DNA of 64,000 bases from Streptomyces sp. SAJ15 (GCF_007595705.1 NZ_NISY01000004.1:62001-126000); one strand, 5' to 3'. Shown: positions 9,555 through 20,180, counted from the stretch's first letter. A program made the numbers and translations. The notes: generated from the sequence alone by a model not told the origin.

Positions 9555-10451
9555 TTGAGCCCCGTGAGCATCAGCATCTCCGACCTCGTGAAGGTGCGGA
9601 CCCAGCACCCCGAGGCCATCGCCGAGGCGGCCGCCCGCCGTGCCCGGCGCCCCCTCGTCGGGGCCAGCGGCCGGCTGATGATCGTCGCAGCCGACCATCC
9701 GGCGCGTGGCGCGCTGGCCGTCGGCGGCCAGCGCCTGGCCATGGCCAACCGGATCGACCTGCTGGAGCGACTGTGCCTGGCGCTGTCCCGGCCCGGCGTC
9801 GACGGAGTGCTGGCCACCGCGGACATCCTCGAAGACCTGCTGCTGCTGGGCGCCCTGGAGGGCAAGGTGGTGATGGGCTCGATGAACCGCGGCGGGCTGG
9901 CCGGCGCCTCCTTCGAGCTCGACGACCGCTTCACCGGACACCGCCCCCGCGACCTGGCCCGCCTGAACTTCGACGCCGGCAAGCTGCTGCTGCGCATCGA
10001 CTACCAGGACCCGGGCTCGCTCAGCACCCTGGAGTCCACCGCCCGCGCCATCGACGAGATGGCCGAGCACCGACTGCCCGTCTTCGTCGAACCGTTCATC
10101 TCCCGGCGGATCGACGGCAGGGTCGCCAACGACCTGAGCGCCGAGGCCGTCACCCGCTCCATCGCCATCGCCTCCGGGCTGGCCGGCACCTCCGCGTACA
10201 CCTGGCTGAAGGTGCCGGTCACCGACAACGCCGACGAGATGGCCGCCGTCATGGAGACCTCCACCCTGCCCGCGGTGCTCCTCGGCGGCGACGTCAGCGG
10301 CTCCGCCGCGGCCCAGGAGGAGGCGTACGAGCGGTGGCGCAAGGCGCTTCGGCTGCCCACCGTCCAGGGGCTGGTCGTCGGGCGCTCGCTGCTCTACCCG
10401 GCGGAGGGCGGCGTCGAGGCGGCCGTGGACACGGCAGTCGGCCTCCTCTAG
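9555..10451 (+). CDS. Cgl0159-type TIM-barrel aldolase-like protein of inositol loci
   Basis: 298 residues. The TTG start at 9555 is supported by GAGGAG six bases upstream; a GTG at 9564 would be spaced too far. The sequence (VAADHPARGAL near the N terminus, KLLLRIDYQDPGS, FVEPFISRR, TWLKVPV with a Lys in the aldolase position) matches the (beta/alpha)8 family found between iolC and iolB in actinobacterial clusters. It probably cleaves the 6-phospho-5-dehydro-2-deoxygluconate made by IolC, the role of IolJ elsewhere. The family assignment is from memory and the reaction is inferred from gene order. Confidence 0.75.
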   Translation: MSPVSISISDLVKVRTQHPEAIAEAAARRARRPLVGASGRLMIVAADHPARGALAVGGQRLAMANRIDLLERLCLALSRPGVDGVLATADILEDLLLLGALEGKVVMGSMNRGGLAGASFELDDRFTGHRPRDLARLNFDAGKLLLRIDYQDPGSLSTLESTARAIDEMAEHRLPVFVEPFISRRIDGRVANDLSAEAVTRSIAIASGLAGTSAYTWLKVPVTDNADEMAAVMETSTLPAVLLGGDVSGSAAAQEEAYERWRKALRLPTVQGLVVGRSLLYPAEGGVEAAVDTAVGLL

Positions 10452-10475
10452 GGGTTCGGCGAAGTCCGGTGCGGT

Positions 10476-10535
10476 TCGGCAGCGCCCCAAAGGGGCGCGG
10501 GGAACTGCGCGACCAGCCACGACGCACCCGCGGAT
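10476..10535 (+). repeat. Common streptomycete intergenic repeat with hairpin
   Basis: The block contains a GCGCCCC-AAA-GGGGCGC hairpin at 10482-10498 followed by GGGGAACTGCGCGACCAGCC. I recall this module from many intergenic regions of Streptomyces genomes. It sits between two iol genes and may act as a weak terminator or processing site within the operon. Confidence 0.6.
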
Positions 10536-10608
10536 GGCGTATCGGACTTCGAGCGAAGTGCTGAGGCGTCCCGCCCGTTGACCGCTTCGACCAGGGAAGA
10601 CTCACCCC

Positions 10609-11580
10609 ATGATCTCGACCACCCCGAACTCCTTCTCCGGCCCCTCCGGCCCCTCCGGTGCCGGGTTCTGGCTTCCCGCCGGCAAGGCGGCCGTGGGCCC
10701 GTACGCCGTGGACATCGACCCCGCGCGGGCCGACTGGCGCTACTCCTCGCTGCGCGTCCTGGACCTGCCGCCGGGCGGCGGGCACTCCTTCACCACCGGC
10801 GACAGCGAGTGGATCGTGCTGCCGCTCCGCGGCGGCTGCACCGTCCGCGCCGCCGGGGAACGCTTCGAGCTCCACGGCCGCACCGACGTCTTCAGCGGCG
10901 TCACCGACTTCGCCTACGCCCCGCGCGACGCCGAGGTGCGCATCGACACCGCCACCGGCGGCCGGTTCGCGCTCACCGGCGCCCGCTGCGAGCGACGGCT
11001 GCCGGCGCGGTACGGACCCGCCTCGGGCGTCCCCGTGGAGCTGCGCGGCGCCGGGAGCTGCTCCCGACAGGTCAACAACTTCGCCGCGGCCGCCCCCGCC
11101 GGAGGCGGAGACTCGAGTAGCGGTTTCGAGTGCGACCGGCTCATCGCGGTCGAGGTGCTCACCCCCGGCGGCAACTGGTCCTCCTACCCGCCGCACAAGC
11201 ACGACGAGTGCCGGCCGGGCGAGGAGAGCGAGCTGGAGGAGATCTACTACTTCGAGATCGCCGAGGCGCACGGCACCGAGGGCCTGGGCTACCAGCGCGT
11301 CTCGCCCTCCGGGCGCGGCCGCGGCACCGACGTCCTGGCCGAGGTGCGCAGCGGTGACACGGTGCTCATCCCCGACGGCTGGCACGGCCCGTCCATCGCC
11401 GCCCCCGGCCACCACATGTACTACCTCAACGTCATGGCCGGCCCCGGCCCGGAGCGCTCCTGGCTGATCTGCGACCACCCCGAGCACGCCTGGATCCGCG
11501 ACAGCTGGCCCGACCAGCCCGTCGACCCCCGACTGCCCCTCTACGACGCCCCCACCGCATCCACCGGAGACGCCCGATGA
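10609..11580 (+). CDS. iolB: 5-deoxy-glucuronate isomerase
   Basis: 323 residues forming two cupin-like halves. The metal-binding segment PPHKHDECRPG and the following ELEEIYYFEI are hallmarks of IolB, with the late His in IPDGWHGPS and GHHMYYLNVM. It converts 5-deoxy-glucuronate to 5-dehydro-2-deoxy-gluconate, the substrate of IolC. Its stop overlaps the iolD start by 4 nt (ATGA), so the two are translationally coupled. Confidence 0.93.
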   Translation: MISTTPNSFSGPSGPSGAGFWLPAGKAAVGPYAVDIDPARADWRYSSLRVLDLPPGGGHSFTTGDSEWIVLPLRGGCTVRAAGERFELHGRTDVFSGVTDFAYAPRDAEVRIDTATGGRFALTGARCERRLPARYGPASGVPVELRGAGSCSRQVNNFAAAAPAGGGDSSSGFECDRLIAVEVLTPGGNWSSYPPHKHDECRPGEESELEEIYYFEIAEAHGTEGLGYQRVSPSGRGRGTDVLAEVRSGDTVLIPDGWHGPSIAAPGHHMYYLNVMAGPGPERSWLICDHPEHAWIRDSWPDQPVDPRLPLYDAPTASTGDAR

Positions 11581-13454
11581 CGACCCGACGGCTCACGGTC
11601 GCCCAGGCCCTGATCGAGTTCCTGTCCCACCAGTACACCGAGCGGGACGGCCGACGACACCGCCTGATCAACGCCTGCTGGGGCATCTTCGGCCACGGCA
11701 ACGTGGCCGGCCTCGGCCAGGCGCTGCTGGAGTCCGGCCCCGACGCCATGCCCTACCTCCAGGGCCGCAACGAGCAGTCCATGGTGCACGCCGCCGTCGG
11801 CTACGCCCGCCAGCACAACCGCCTCGCCGCCCAGGCCGTCACCACCTCCATCGGCCCCGGCGCCACCAACCTGGTCACCGGGGCGGCACTGGCCACCATC
11901 AACCGGCTGCCGGTGCTGCTGCTCCCCGGCGACACCTTCGCCACCCGCCCGGCCGAGCCGGTGCTCCAGCAGCTCGAGGTCCCCGCCGCGGGCGACGTCT
12001 CGGTCAACGACTGCCTGCGCCCGGTCTCCCGCTACTTCGACCGCGTGACCCGGCCCGAGGCGCTGATCCCCGCCGCGCTCCAGGCGATGCGCACCCTCGC
12101 CGACCCGGTGGACACCGGCGCCGTCACCCTCGCGCTGCCGCAGGACGTGCAGGCCGAGGCGTACGACTGGCCCGAGGAGTTCTTCGCCGACCGGGTCTGG
12201 CGGGTGCGCCGCCCGGCCCCGGACGCGGTCGAGTTGGAGCGGGCCGTGGCGGCCGTCCGCGCCGCCCGCCGACCGCTGATCGTCGCGGGCGGCGGAATCC
12301 ACCACAGCGAGGCCGAGGAGGCGCTGCGCGCGCTGGTCGATGCCACCGGCATCCCGGTCGCCTCCACCCAGGCCGGCAAGGGCTCGCTGCGCCACGACCA
12401 CCCCGCCGACATCGGCGGCATCGGCCACACCGGCACCGCGGTCGCCGACGAACTGGCCCGCACCGCCGACCTGGTCATCGGCGCCGGTACCCGCTACAGC
12501 GACTTCACCACCGCCTCCAACACCCTCTTCGTCGACCCCGGGGTGCGGTTCGTCAACCTCAACATCGCCGCCTTCGACGCGCACAAGCTGAGCGCCCTCC
12601 CGCTGGTCGCCGACGCCCGCGCCGGCCTCGAAGCGCTGACCGCCGCGCTGGCCGGACACCGGGTGGCGGCGGAGTACGAGGCCGAGTACGGCGCCGGCAA
12701 GGCCGACTGGGAGCGGCGGGTGGACGCCGCCTACGCCGCCCCGGACGACTCCGCCCGGCCCTCGCAGACCCAGGTGCTGGGCGCGCTGGACGCCCTCGTC
12801 GACGACAGCGACGTGGTGATCAACGCCGCCGGCTCGCTCCCCGGCGACCTGCACAAGCTGTGGCGGGCCCGCTCGCCGCGCCAGTACCACCTGGAGTACG
12901 GCTACTCCTGCATGGGCTACGAGATCCCCGCCGCCCTCGGCGTGAAGCTGGCCGCGCCGGAGCGGCCGGTGTGGGCGCTGGTCGGCGACGGCACCTATCT
13001 GATGATGCCGACCGAGCTGGTCACCGCGGTCCAGGAGGGCGTGAACATCAACGTCGTCCTGGTCCAGAACCACGGCTACGCCTCGATCGGCGGCCTCTCC
13101 GAGCAGACCGGCGGCGAGCGCTTCGGCACCGCCTACCGCTACCGGGCGGCCGACGGCACCTACACCGGGGACCCGCTCCCGGTCGACCTGGCCGCCAACG
13201 CCGCCTCCCTGGGCATGGACGTGATCCGCGCCGCCACCGTGGGCGGGCTGCGCGCGGCACTGGCCACCGCCCGGGCCTCCGACCGTCCCACATGTGTCTA
13301 TGTGGAGACCGAAACGACCGACACAGTGCCGGGCGCGCCCGGCGCCCAGGCGTGGTGGGATGTTCCGGTCGCCGAGGCCGCGACCCGCCCGGCCGCCGTC
13401 AAGGCGCGCGAGGAGTACGACCGCCACGCAGCCGCCCGCCGTCGCTATCTCTGA
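11577..13454 (+). CDS. iolD: 3D-(3,5/4)-trihydroxycyclohexane-1,2-dione hydrolase (ThDP-dependent)
   Basis: 625 residues with the three-domain ThDP enzyme fold. The N-terminal pyrimidine-binding domain includes GRNEQSMVHAAVGYARQ and the central domain GGGIHHSEAEEALRAL. The C-terminal ThDP/Mg site runs from VGDGTYLMMPTEL to NHGYASIGGL. It opens the ring of the trione derived from inosose. Full family length, coupled to iolB upstream, followed 27 bp later by mmsA. Confidence 0.94.
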   Translation: MTTRRLTVAQALIEFLSHQYTERDGRRHRLINACWGIFGHGNVAGLGQALLESGPDAMPYLQGRNEQSMVHAAVGYARQHNRLAAQAVTTSIGPGATNLVTGAALATINRLPVLLLPGDTFATRPAEPVLQQLEVPAAGDVSVNDCLRPVSRYFDRVTRPEALIPAALQAMRTLADPVDTGAVTLALPQDVQAEAYDWPEEFFADRVWRVRRPAPDAVELERAVAAVRAARRPLIVAGGGIHHSEAEEALRALVDATGIPVASTQAGKGSLRHDHPADIGGIGHTGTAVADELARTADLVIGAGTRYSDFTTASNTLFVDPGVRFVNLNIAAFDAHKLSALPLVADARAGLEALTAALAGHRVAAEYEAEYGAGKADWERRVDAAYAAPDDSARPSQTQVLGALDALVDDSDVVINAAGSLPGDLHKLWRARSPRQYHLEYGYSCMGYEIPAALGVKLAAPERPVWALVGDGTYLMMPTELVTAVQEGVNINVVLVQNHGYASIGGLSEQTGGERFGTAYRYRAADGTYTGDPLPVDLAANAASLGMDVIRAATVGGLRAALATARASDRPTCVYVETETTDTVPGAPGAQAWWDVPVAEAATRPAAVKAREEYDRHAAARRRYL

Positions 13455-13481
13455 CTCCTTCGAAGGAAAGGTCCCACTGAG

Positions 13482-14975
<1,494 letters not shown>

Positions 14976-14984
14976 TCCGCCGAC

Positions 14985-15023
14985 GACCGGTGGGCGGGGC
15001 CGTCGCGGCTCCGCCCACCGGTC
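14985..15023. terminator. Bidirectional terminator after mmsA
   Basis: A 13-bp perfect stem, GACCGGTGGGCGG at 14985-14997 pairing with 15011-15023, lies between the convergent mmsA and MFS genes and can serve both strands. Confidence 0.7.
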
Positions 15024-15052
15024 GCGTGCTTGAGGCCCCTGACCGCGGGGGT

Positions 15053-16276
15053 TCACCCGGCCGTGGTCGGCCGCCGGGCCGGGAAGCCGTGGGTCCGGGC
15101 GGTGCCGACCACGAGCAGCACCGGGACCAGCAGGGCCAGCAGGCTCCAGGGGAACGAGACGGCGCCGAAGCGGTCCAGGAGCAGGCCGCCGGCCACGCCG
15201 CCGCCGGCCATGGCCGCGTTCCAGAGGGTGACGAGCATGGCCTGCGCGGCGTCCGCGGAGTCGCCGGCCGCGTCGCCCGCGGCGGTCTGCAGCAGGGTCG
15301 GGACGCCGCCCCAGCCGAGGCCCCAGAGGGCGACCGCGAGACAGACCAGCGCGGGGCTGTCGGCCGGGACCGCCAGCAGGGCGGCGGCGCCGGCGACCAG
15401 GAGGGCGCTGCCGAGGGTGAGGCCCCGCAGCCGGCGGTGGATATGGGCCCCGGTGATCCAGACACCGGCCAGCGAGGCGCCGCCGAAGACCAGCAGCACC
15501 AGGTCGGTGGAGCCGGCCATGCCGACGTGGTCGAGGAAGGTGGCGACGTAGGCGTAGAGGAGGGTGTGGGCGAGGACGAAGACCAGGGTGACGAAGAGGA
15601 CCGGGGTCACCCCGGGCACGCGCAGCGCCCGCAGCATCGGGGCGCGGGCCGCCGGCCGCCGGCCGAGGTGGTCCGGGACGGTCGCGGCGATCCAGCCGAG
15701 CAGGGCGAGGGTGAGGGCGGTCATCAGCCAGAAGGCGGCCTGCCAGCTGACGGCCTTGCCCAGGAAGGTGCCGGCGGGCACGCCCAGCGACAGGGCGACC
15801 GGGATGCCGGCCATCGCGATGGCGATCGCCCTGCCCTGGAGGTGGGCGGGGGCCAGCCGGCGCGCGTAGCCGGCCAGCAGCGCCCAGGCCAGACCCGCGG
15901 CCACGCCGGCGAGGAACCGGGCCGCCATGGTGAGGGGGTAGCTCACCGAGACCGCCGTGACCGTGTTGGCGACGGCGAACCCGGACATGGCCGCCAGCAG
16001 CAGCCGCTTGCGCCGCCAACCCGCGGTGGCCGCGGTCAGCGGGATCGCCGTGAGCGCCGTCCCGACGGCGTAGACGGTGATGGTCTGCCCGGTCGCGGCC
16101 TCGCCGACCCCGAGGTCCTCGCTCATCGCGGGCAGCAGCCCCGCGGGCAGGGTCTCGGTGAGGCTGGTGATGAAGACGGCCGTGGCCAGCGCCAGCAGGG
16201 CCGCCATGGGGAGCCTGCCGGGTTCGGGGGCGGATCGGTCGGAGGCGACTGCGCTTGACGCGGTGTGAGTTCGCAT
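15053..16276 (-). CDS. MFS transporter (DHA1 family efflux pump)
   Basis: 407 residues with 12 predicted membrane helices. FITSLTETLPAGLLPAMSEDLG in helix 1 (positions about 36-57) is typical of the AraJ/sugar-efflux-like DHA1 group. Its start is divergent from a MerR regulator 64 bp away, and a dyad in the shared region could be the operator. The candidate promoter places the transcript start within a few bases of the ATG at 16274-16276, so the mRNA may be leaderless. Substrate unknown; an inducible drug or metabolite efflux pump is likely. Confidence 0.85.
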   Translation of the reverse strand: MRTHTASSAVASDRSAPEPGRLPMAALLALATAVFITSLTETLPAGLLPAMSEDLGVGEAATGQTITVYAVGTALTAIPLTAATAGWRRKRLLLAAMSGFAVANTVTAVSVSYPLTMAARFLAGVAAGLAWALLAGYARRLAPAHLQGRAIAIAMAGIPVALSLGVPAGTFLGKAVSWQAAFWLMTALTLALLGWIAATVPDHLGRRPAARAPMLRALRVPGVTPVLFVTLVFVLAHTLLYAYVATFLDHVGMAGSTDLVLLVFGGASLAGVWITGAHIHRRLRGLTLGSALLVAGAAALLAVPADSPALVCLAVALWGLGWGGVPTLLQTAAGDAAGDSADAAQAMLVTLWNAAMAGGGVAGGLLLDRFGAVSFPWSLLALLVPVLLVVGTARTHGFPARRPTTAG

Positions 16277-16290
16277 GCCCGTATGCTCAA

Positions 16291-16315
16291 ACCATCACAC
16301 TGATGTGAAGGTCAA
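16291..16315 (-). promoter_or_regulatory. MerR-type operator in the MFS/MerR divergent promoter
   Basis: On the minus strand TTGACC (16315 to 16310) can act as -35. The following 19-bp spacer contains the dyad TCACA-CTGA-TGTGA (16295-16308). MerR regulators bind such dyads in long spacers between -35 and -10. The -10 element itself is poor, so this is a moderate call. Confidence 0.5.
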
Positions 16316-16340
16316 CCTGACGGGCTGTGAGGGCGAGCAC

Positions 16341-16883
16341 ATGCGTATCGGAGAGCTGTCGGAGCGCACCGGCACCCCCCGCCGGCTGCTGCGCTACTAC
16401 GAGGAGCAGGGACTGATCATCCCCGATCGCTGCGCCAACGGCTACCGCTCCTACGACGAGCGGCTGGTAGACCGGGTGCTCCAGATCAGGGGGCTGCTCG
16501 ACGCCGGGCTGCCGACCCGGATCATCAAGCAGATCCTGCCCTGCCTGGACAAGCCCAGGGCCATCCACTTCTCCGACGCGACCCCGGAGATGCTCGCCAC
16601 CCTGGAGCACGAGCGCGACCGGATGACCCGCCACATCGAGTGCCTGAGGCGCAACCGGGACGCCATCTCCGAGTACCTCGACACGGTGCGCGAAGGCGCC
16701 GCCGCGGCCACGGCGCAGGACCGCCCCGCCGCGGTCGCGTCCGACGACGGCCCCGCCGCGTCCGACGACGGCCCCGCCGCGGCCGACGACGGCCCCGCGG
16801 CGCCCGCCCGCCCGGCGGTCCCTTCGGCCGCTCGCCCGGTCGACCGCTCGGGTGAGCTCCCCGCAGTCGGCGTCCCCGGCTGA
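16341..16883 (+). CDS. MerR family transcriptional regulator
   Basis: 180 residues from the ATG at 16341; a longer frame from 16275 would run through the operator. The N-terminal winged HTH MRIGELSERTGTPRRLLRYY is canonical MerR. A dimerisation helix follows (about residues 75-115). The C-terminal 55 residues are low complexity, with three DDGPAA repeats, and contain no effector domain. It most likely controls the divergent MFS gene. The short C terminus without Cys clusters argues against a metal sensor. Confidence 0.88.
   Translation: MRIGELSERTGTPRRLLRYYEEQGLIIPDRCANGYRSYDERLVDRVLQIRGLLDAGLPTRIIKQILPCLDKPRAIHFSDATPEMLATLEHERDRMTRHIECLRRNRDAISEYLDTVREGAAAATAQDRPAAVASDDGPAASDDGPAAADDGPAAPARPAVPSAARPVDRSGELPAVGVPG
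16740..16802 (+). repeat. Three 21-nt tandem repeats inside the merR gene
   Basis: Units at 16740-16760, 16761-16781 and 16782-16802. The first two are identical; the third differs by two bases. They encode SDDGPAA-type repeats in the regulator's tail and could vary in number between strains. Confidence 0.85.
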
Positions 16884-16913
16884 TCTCGCGATCAAGGTCG
16901 TACGCTCTGCCGT

Positions 16914-18995
16914 ATGACCTGGTCACGAGCGCTCAAGGAGACGGCTCGATCCGGGCTGACCGTCGAACGGGCGAGCCTCGAACCGCTGGTGGCGGCCCGC
17001 GGCGCCGTCGGGGTGGCCCTGATCGTCGGGCTCACCCTGTGGCTGGGCTCGCCGTCGCTGGCCGCCGCCTCCGCGTTCGGGGCGTTCTCCTCGGGACTGG
17101 CGACCTTCCAGCGCAGCTGGCGCCCGCGGCCGGCGCTGGCGCTGGGGGCCGGGGCGGGGCTCGCCGTCAGCACCTTCCTGGGCTACCTCGCGGCCGCGCA
17201 CACCGCCACCTTCGTGGTCATGCTGGTCGCCTGGACCCTGCTGACCGGGATGGCCTGGGCGGTCGGCCCGGTGTCCGGGCTGGTCGCCACCCAGATGGTG
17301 GCCGTGATGCTGGTGACCGTCACGCTGCCGACCTCGGTGCCCGGAGCCCTGGAGCACACGGCGCTGATCGCCCTCGGCGGCGTGGTGCAGGCGGCGCTCA
17401 TCGTGCTCTTCCCGGTGCGGCCGTGGGGCGCGCAGCGCGACGCGCTGGCGGACGCCCTCGCCGGGGTGGCCGACTACGCCCGCCGGCTGCGCGCGGACCC
17501 GGTGGCGCCCTTCGACCCGCAGCCGCTGATGGCCGCGCGCAGCGCCGCCGCGCTGACCCCGCGCCAGGCCCGCGGGCGCCCGTCCGAACTGCACGGCTTC
17601 CGCGGGCCGGCCGAGCAGATCCGGCCGGTGCTGGCCTCGCTGGCCGATCCGGTGGTCGGCGCGGCCCCCGAGGGGCCGGAGCGGGACCGGGCCCGCGATC
17701 TGCTCGCCGCGACCGGCTCGGTGCTGGACGCGGTGGCCCACGCCATCCGCCGCGGCGAGCCGGTGCGGCTGCCGCCCGAGGCGATGGCCGTGCTGGAGGT
17801 GCCGCCCGGCGGCCCGGTGCTCCGCGGCGCCGCCCGACGGGCCGCCCTGCGGTTGATGGCGCTGGTCGCGGACGTGGTGGCGGCGGCGGAGCGGCCCGTG
17901 CAGGCGGTGACCGCCGAGGGTGCGCGGGACAGCCGTCACCTGCCGCGGCCCACCGTGCCCGGGATGGTGCCGGTGGCGCTGCGCGCGCTGCGCCGCGAGG
18001 CCCGCTGGGCCTCGCCGGTGCTGCGGCACGCGGTGCGGCTCTCGGCGGTCTCCGCCGCCGGCTATCTGCTGGCCACCGCGCTGCCCTGGGGCCACGGCTA
18101 CTGGGCGCCCATGACCTCCGTGATGGTGATGCGCCCCGACTTCGGGCAGACCTACTCCCGCGGCGTCGCCCGCTTCGCCGGCACCCTCGCCGGCGTGCTG
18201 CTGGCCGGGGCCGTGATGGCGCTCGCCCACCCCGGACCGTACGCCAGCGCCGCGCTGGCGGTGCTCTGCGTCGGGCTGCTGTACCTGCTGCTGCACACCG
18301 GGTACGCCGTCGCGACCGTCTTCATCAGCGGTTATGTCATCTTCCTGCTCGGCATCGCCGGCGAGGGCTGGTCGCAGACCGTCCAGGCCCGGCTGGCCCT
18401 GACCCTGCTGGGCGGAGCGCTGGCGATGGCCGGCTACGCCCTCTACCCCGCCTGGGAGACGCCGCGGCTCCAGGATCGGCTCGCCGACTGGCTGGCCGCC
18501 AACGGGCGCTACACGGTCGCCGTCTTCGAGCGCTACGCCGGGTCCCCCGGGCTCGGCCCCCGCGAGGTGCGCGAGTCGCTGCTGGACGCGCGGGCGGCGC
18601 GCGTCGCCTGGGAGGAGGCCGAGGAACGGGCCCGTTCGGAGCCGGTGCGCCACCGGGGGCCCGACCCCGAAGCGGCGGAGGCGGCCCAGGCCGCGCTGGC
18701 CATGATGGGCCGGGCGACGATGCTGCTGGAGGCCCACCTCCCGCACCGCCACCCCGCCGAGGCCCAGGAGGCCGCCGACTTCGCCGCCACTCTCGACGCG
18801 GCCCTGCCCGCCGCGGTGGACGCCGTGCGCGAGGGGCGTCGGCCGGACTGGGGGTCGGTGCACACGGCCCTGGGGCGCTGGCAGCGGCGCGTGGGCGAAC
18901 ACGAGGGCGTCGCGGTGCGGGTCGCCGCCCAACTGGTGGAGGACCTGGACGAGCTGGCCTCGGCGCTCCCCGGACCCGCCCGCCCCACCGCGTAG
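16914..18995 (+). CDS. FUSC family integral membrane protein
   Basis: 693 residues. A first cluster of about six hydrophobic helices (residues 28-165) and a second (residues about 375-510, with GYWAPMTSVMVMRPDFGQT) are separated by a soluble region and followed by a helical C-terminal domain of about 180 residues. This is the layout of the fusaric-acid-resistance/aromatic acid exporter group (FUSC, AaeB-like). It may export aromatic acids. It starts 30 bp after the MerR gene on the same strand, so co-transcription is possible. Confidence 0.82.
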   Translation: MTWSRALKETARSGLTVERASLEPLVAARGAVGVALIVGLTLWLGSPSLAAASAFGAFSSGLATFQRSWRPRPALALGAGAGLAVSTFLGYLAAAHTATFVVMLVAWTLLTGMAWAVGPVSGLVATQMVAVMLVTVTLPTSVPGALEHTALIALGGVVQAALIVLFPVRPWGAQRDALADALAGVADYARRLRADPVAPFDPQPLMAARSAAALTPRQARGRPSELHGFRGPAEQIRPVLASLADPVVGAAPEGPERDRARDLLAATGSVLDAVAHAIRRGEPVRLPPEAMAVLEVPPGGPVLRGAARRAALRLMALVADVVAAAERPVQAVTAEGARDSRHLPRPTVPGMVPVALRALRREARWASPVLRHAVRLSAVSAAGYLLATALPWGHGYWAPMTSVMVMRPDFGQTYSRGVARFAGTLAGVLLAGAVMALAHPGPYASAALAVLCVGLLYLLLHTGYAVATVFISGYVIFLLGIAGEGWSQTVQARLALTLLGGALAMAGYALYPAWETPRLQDRLADWLAANGRYTVAVFERYAGSPGLGPREVRESLLDARAARVAWEEAEERARSEPVRHRGPDPEAAEAAQAALAMMGRATMLLEAHLPHRHPAEAQEAADFAATLDAALPAAVDAVREGRRPDWGSVHTALGRWQRRVGEHEGVAVRVAAQLVEDLDELASALPGPARPTA

Positions 18996-19077
18996 TCCAC
19001 CCCCGGGTTTCGGCTACGCCCATACCGACGGCCCGCGCGCCGACCGGGCGGCTCGTGGCGTGCGGAACGGCGCGTTC

Positions 19078-19094
19078 CATAGGCGGTCACTATG
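19078..19094 (+). promoter_or_regulatory. LysR-type box CATAG-N7-CTATG
   Basis: A perfect inverted repeat CATAG (19078-19082) and CTATG (19090-19094) with a 7-bp centre fits the LysR T-N11-A rule. It ends 8 bp before the GTG start of the LysR gene, so the likely role is autoregulation. Confidence 0.6.
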
Positions 19095-19102
19095 ATGCGG
19101 GC

Positions 19103-20083
19103 GTGCAACTGCATCAGCTCCGCTACTTCACGGCCGTCGCGGACACCAGGCACTTCACCCGTGCCGCCGAGCGACTGCATGTCGCGCAGCCGTCGCTGTC
19201 CCAGCAGATCCGGGTGCTGGAGCGGGAGCTGGGGGCCGAGCTGTTCCACCGGGTGCGGGGCAACATCGCGCTGACGGACGCGGGGGAGGCGCTGCTGCCG
19301 CTCGCCCGACAGATCCTGGCCGACACCGAGACCGCCCGCCGCGAGGTGCAGGAGGTCGCCCAACTGCGCCGGGGACGGGTGCGGCTCGGGGCGCCGCCGA
19401 GCCTGTGCGCCAGCCTCGTCCCCGATGTGCTGCGCGCCTTCCACGCCCGCTACCCGGGGATCGAGCTCCTCATCGACGAGGGGGGCTCCCAGGACCTGGT
19501 GCGCACCCTGGCGGCGGGCGAACTGGACCTGGCGCTGATCATCACACCGCTGGCGGCCGGCGCGCCGCCGCTGGCCACCACCGAGGTGCTGCACGAGGAC
19601 CTGGTGGTGGTCTCCGCGCCCTCCGACCCGGCGCCGGTGTCCGGTCGCCGGATCCGGGTGGCCGACCTGCGGGACCGACCGCTGGTGATGTTCCGGCGCG
19701 GCTACGACCTGCGGGAGTTCACCACCGCCGCGTGCCACGGCGCGGGCTTCGTGCCGGACTTCACGGTGGAGGGCGGTGAGATGGACGCCGTCCTCGGTTT
19801 CGTCCGCGCGGGGCTGGGGCTGGCCGTGGTGCCCGGCATGGTGGCCGCGCGCTCGGGGCTGCGGGTCACGCCGTTCGCGGCGCAGGAGGGCATGCGTCGC
19901 ACCATCGCCGTCGCCCACCGCAAGGACGTCGCCCCGCCGCGCGCCGCGCGGGAGCTGCGAAGGGTGCTGATGGAGCATCTGGCGGAGTCCGACGCCGGGG
20001 AGTCCGACGCCGGGGAGTCGGCCGTCGAGAGGCCCGAGGCCGGGGAGTCCCCGGGGCCGAAGACGTCGGAGGCGGGTTCCTAG
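19103..20083 (+). CDS. LysR family transcriptional regulator
   Basis: 326 residues from GTG at 19103. The N-terminal HTH (QLHQLRYFTAVADTRHFTRA and AQPSLSQQIRVLERELG) and the two-lobed effector domain ending around residue 295 are complete. The C terminus carries a short SDAGE tandem repeat (15-nt units at 19984-19998 and 19999-20013). A longer open frame from 17039 is only the antiphase of the FUSC gene. A LysR box lies just upstream. Its neighbours (FUSC exporter upstream on the same strand) make exporter control possible, but there is no proper divergent target. Confidence 0.9.
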   Translation: MQLHQLRYFTAVADTRHFTRAAERLHVAQPSLSQQIRVLERELGAELFHRVRGNIALTDAGEALLPLARQILADTETARREVQEVAQLRRGRVRLGAPPSLCASLVPDVLRAFHARYPGIELLIDEGGSQDLVRTLAAGELDLALIITPLAAGAPPLATTEVLHEDLVVVSAPSDPAPVSGRRIRVADLRDRPLVMFRRGYDLREFTTAACHGAGFVPDFTVEGGEMDAVLGFVRAGLGLAVVPGMVAARSGLRVTPFAAQEGMRRTIAVAHRKDVAPPRAARELRRVLMEHLAESDAGESDAGESAVERPEAGESPGPKTSEAGS

Positions 20084-20180
20084 CCGGCCCGCGGGCCCGC
20101 CCGCGCCGGACACGCCGCGCGGACCCGGGCCGTGAGGTCACACGGGCGGGCCCCGGCCCCTGGCCGGTCGGACCCGGGCG

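Noticed and set aside
17039..19102. Upstream extension of the LysR frame through the FUSC gene
   Set aside because: It is out of frame with a well-supported membrane protein and has no domain. The LysR HTH starts at 19103.
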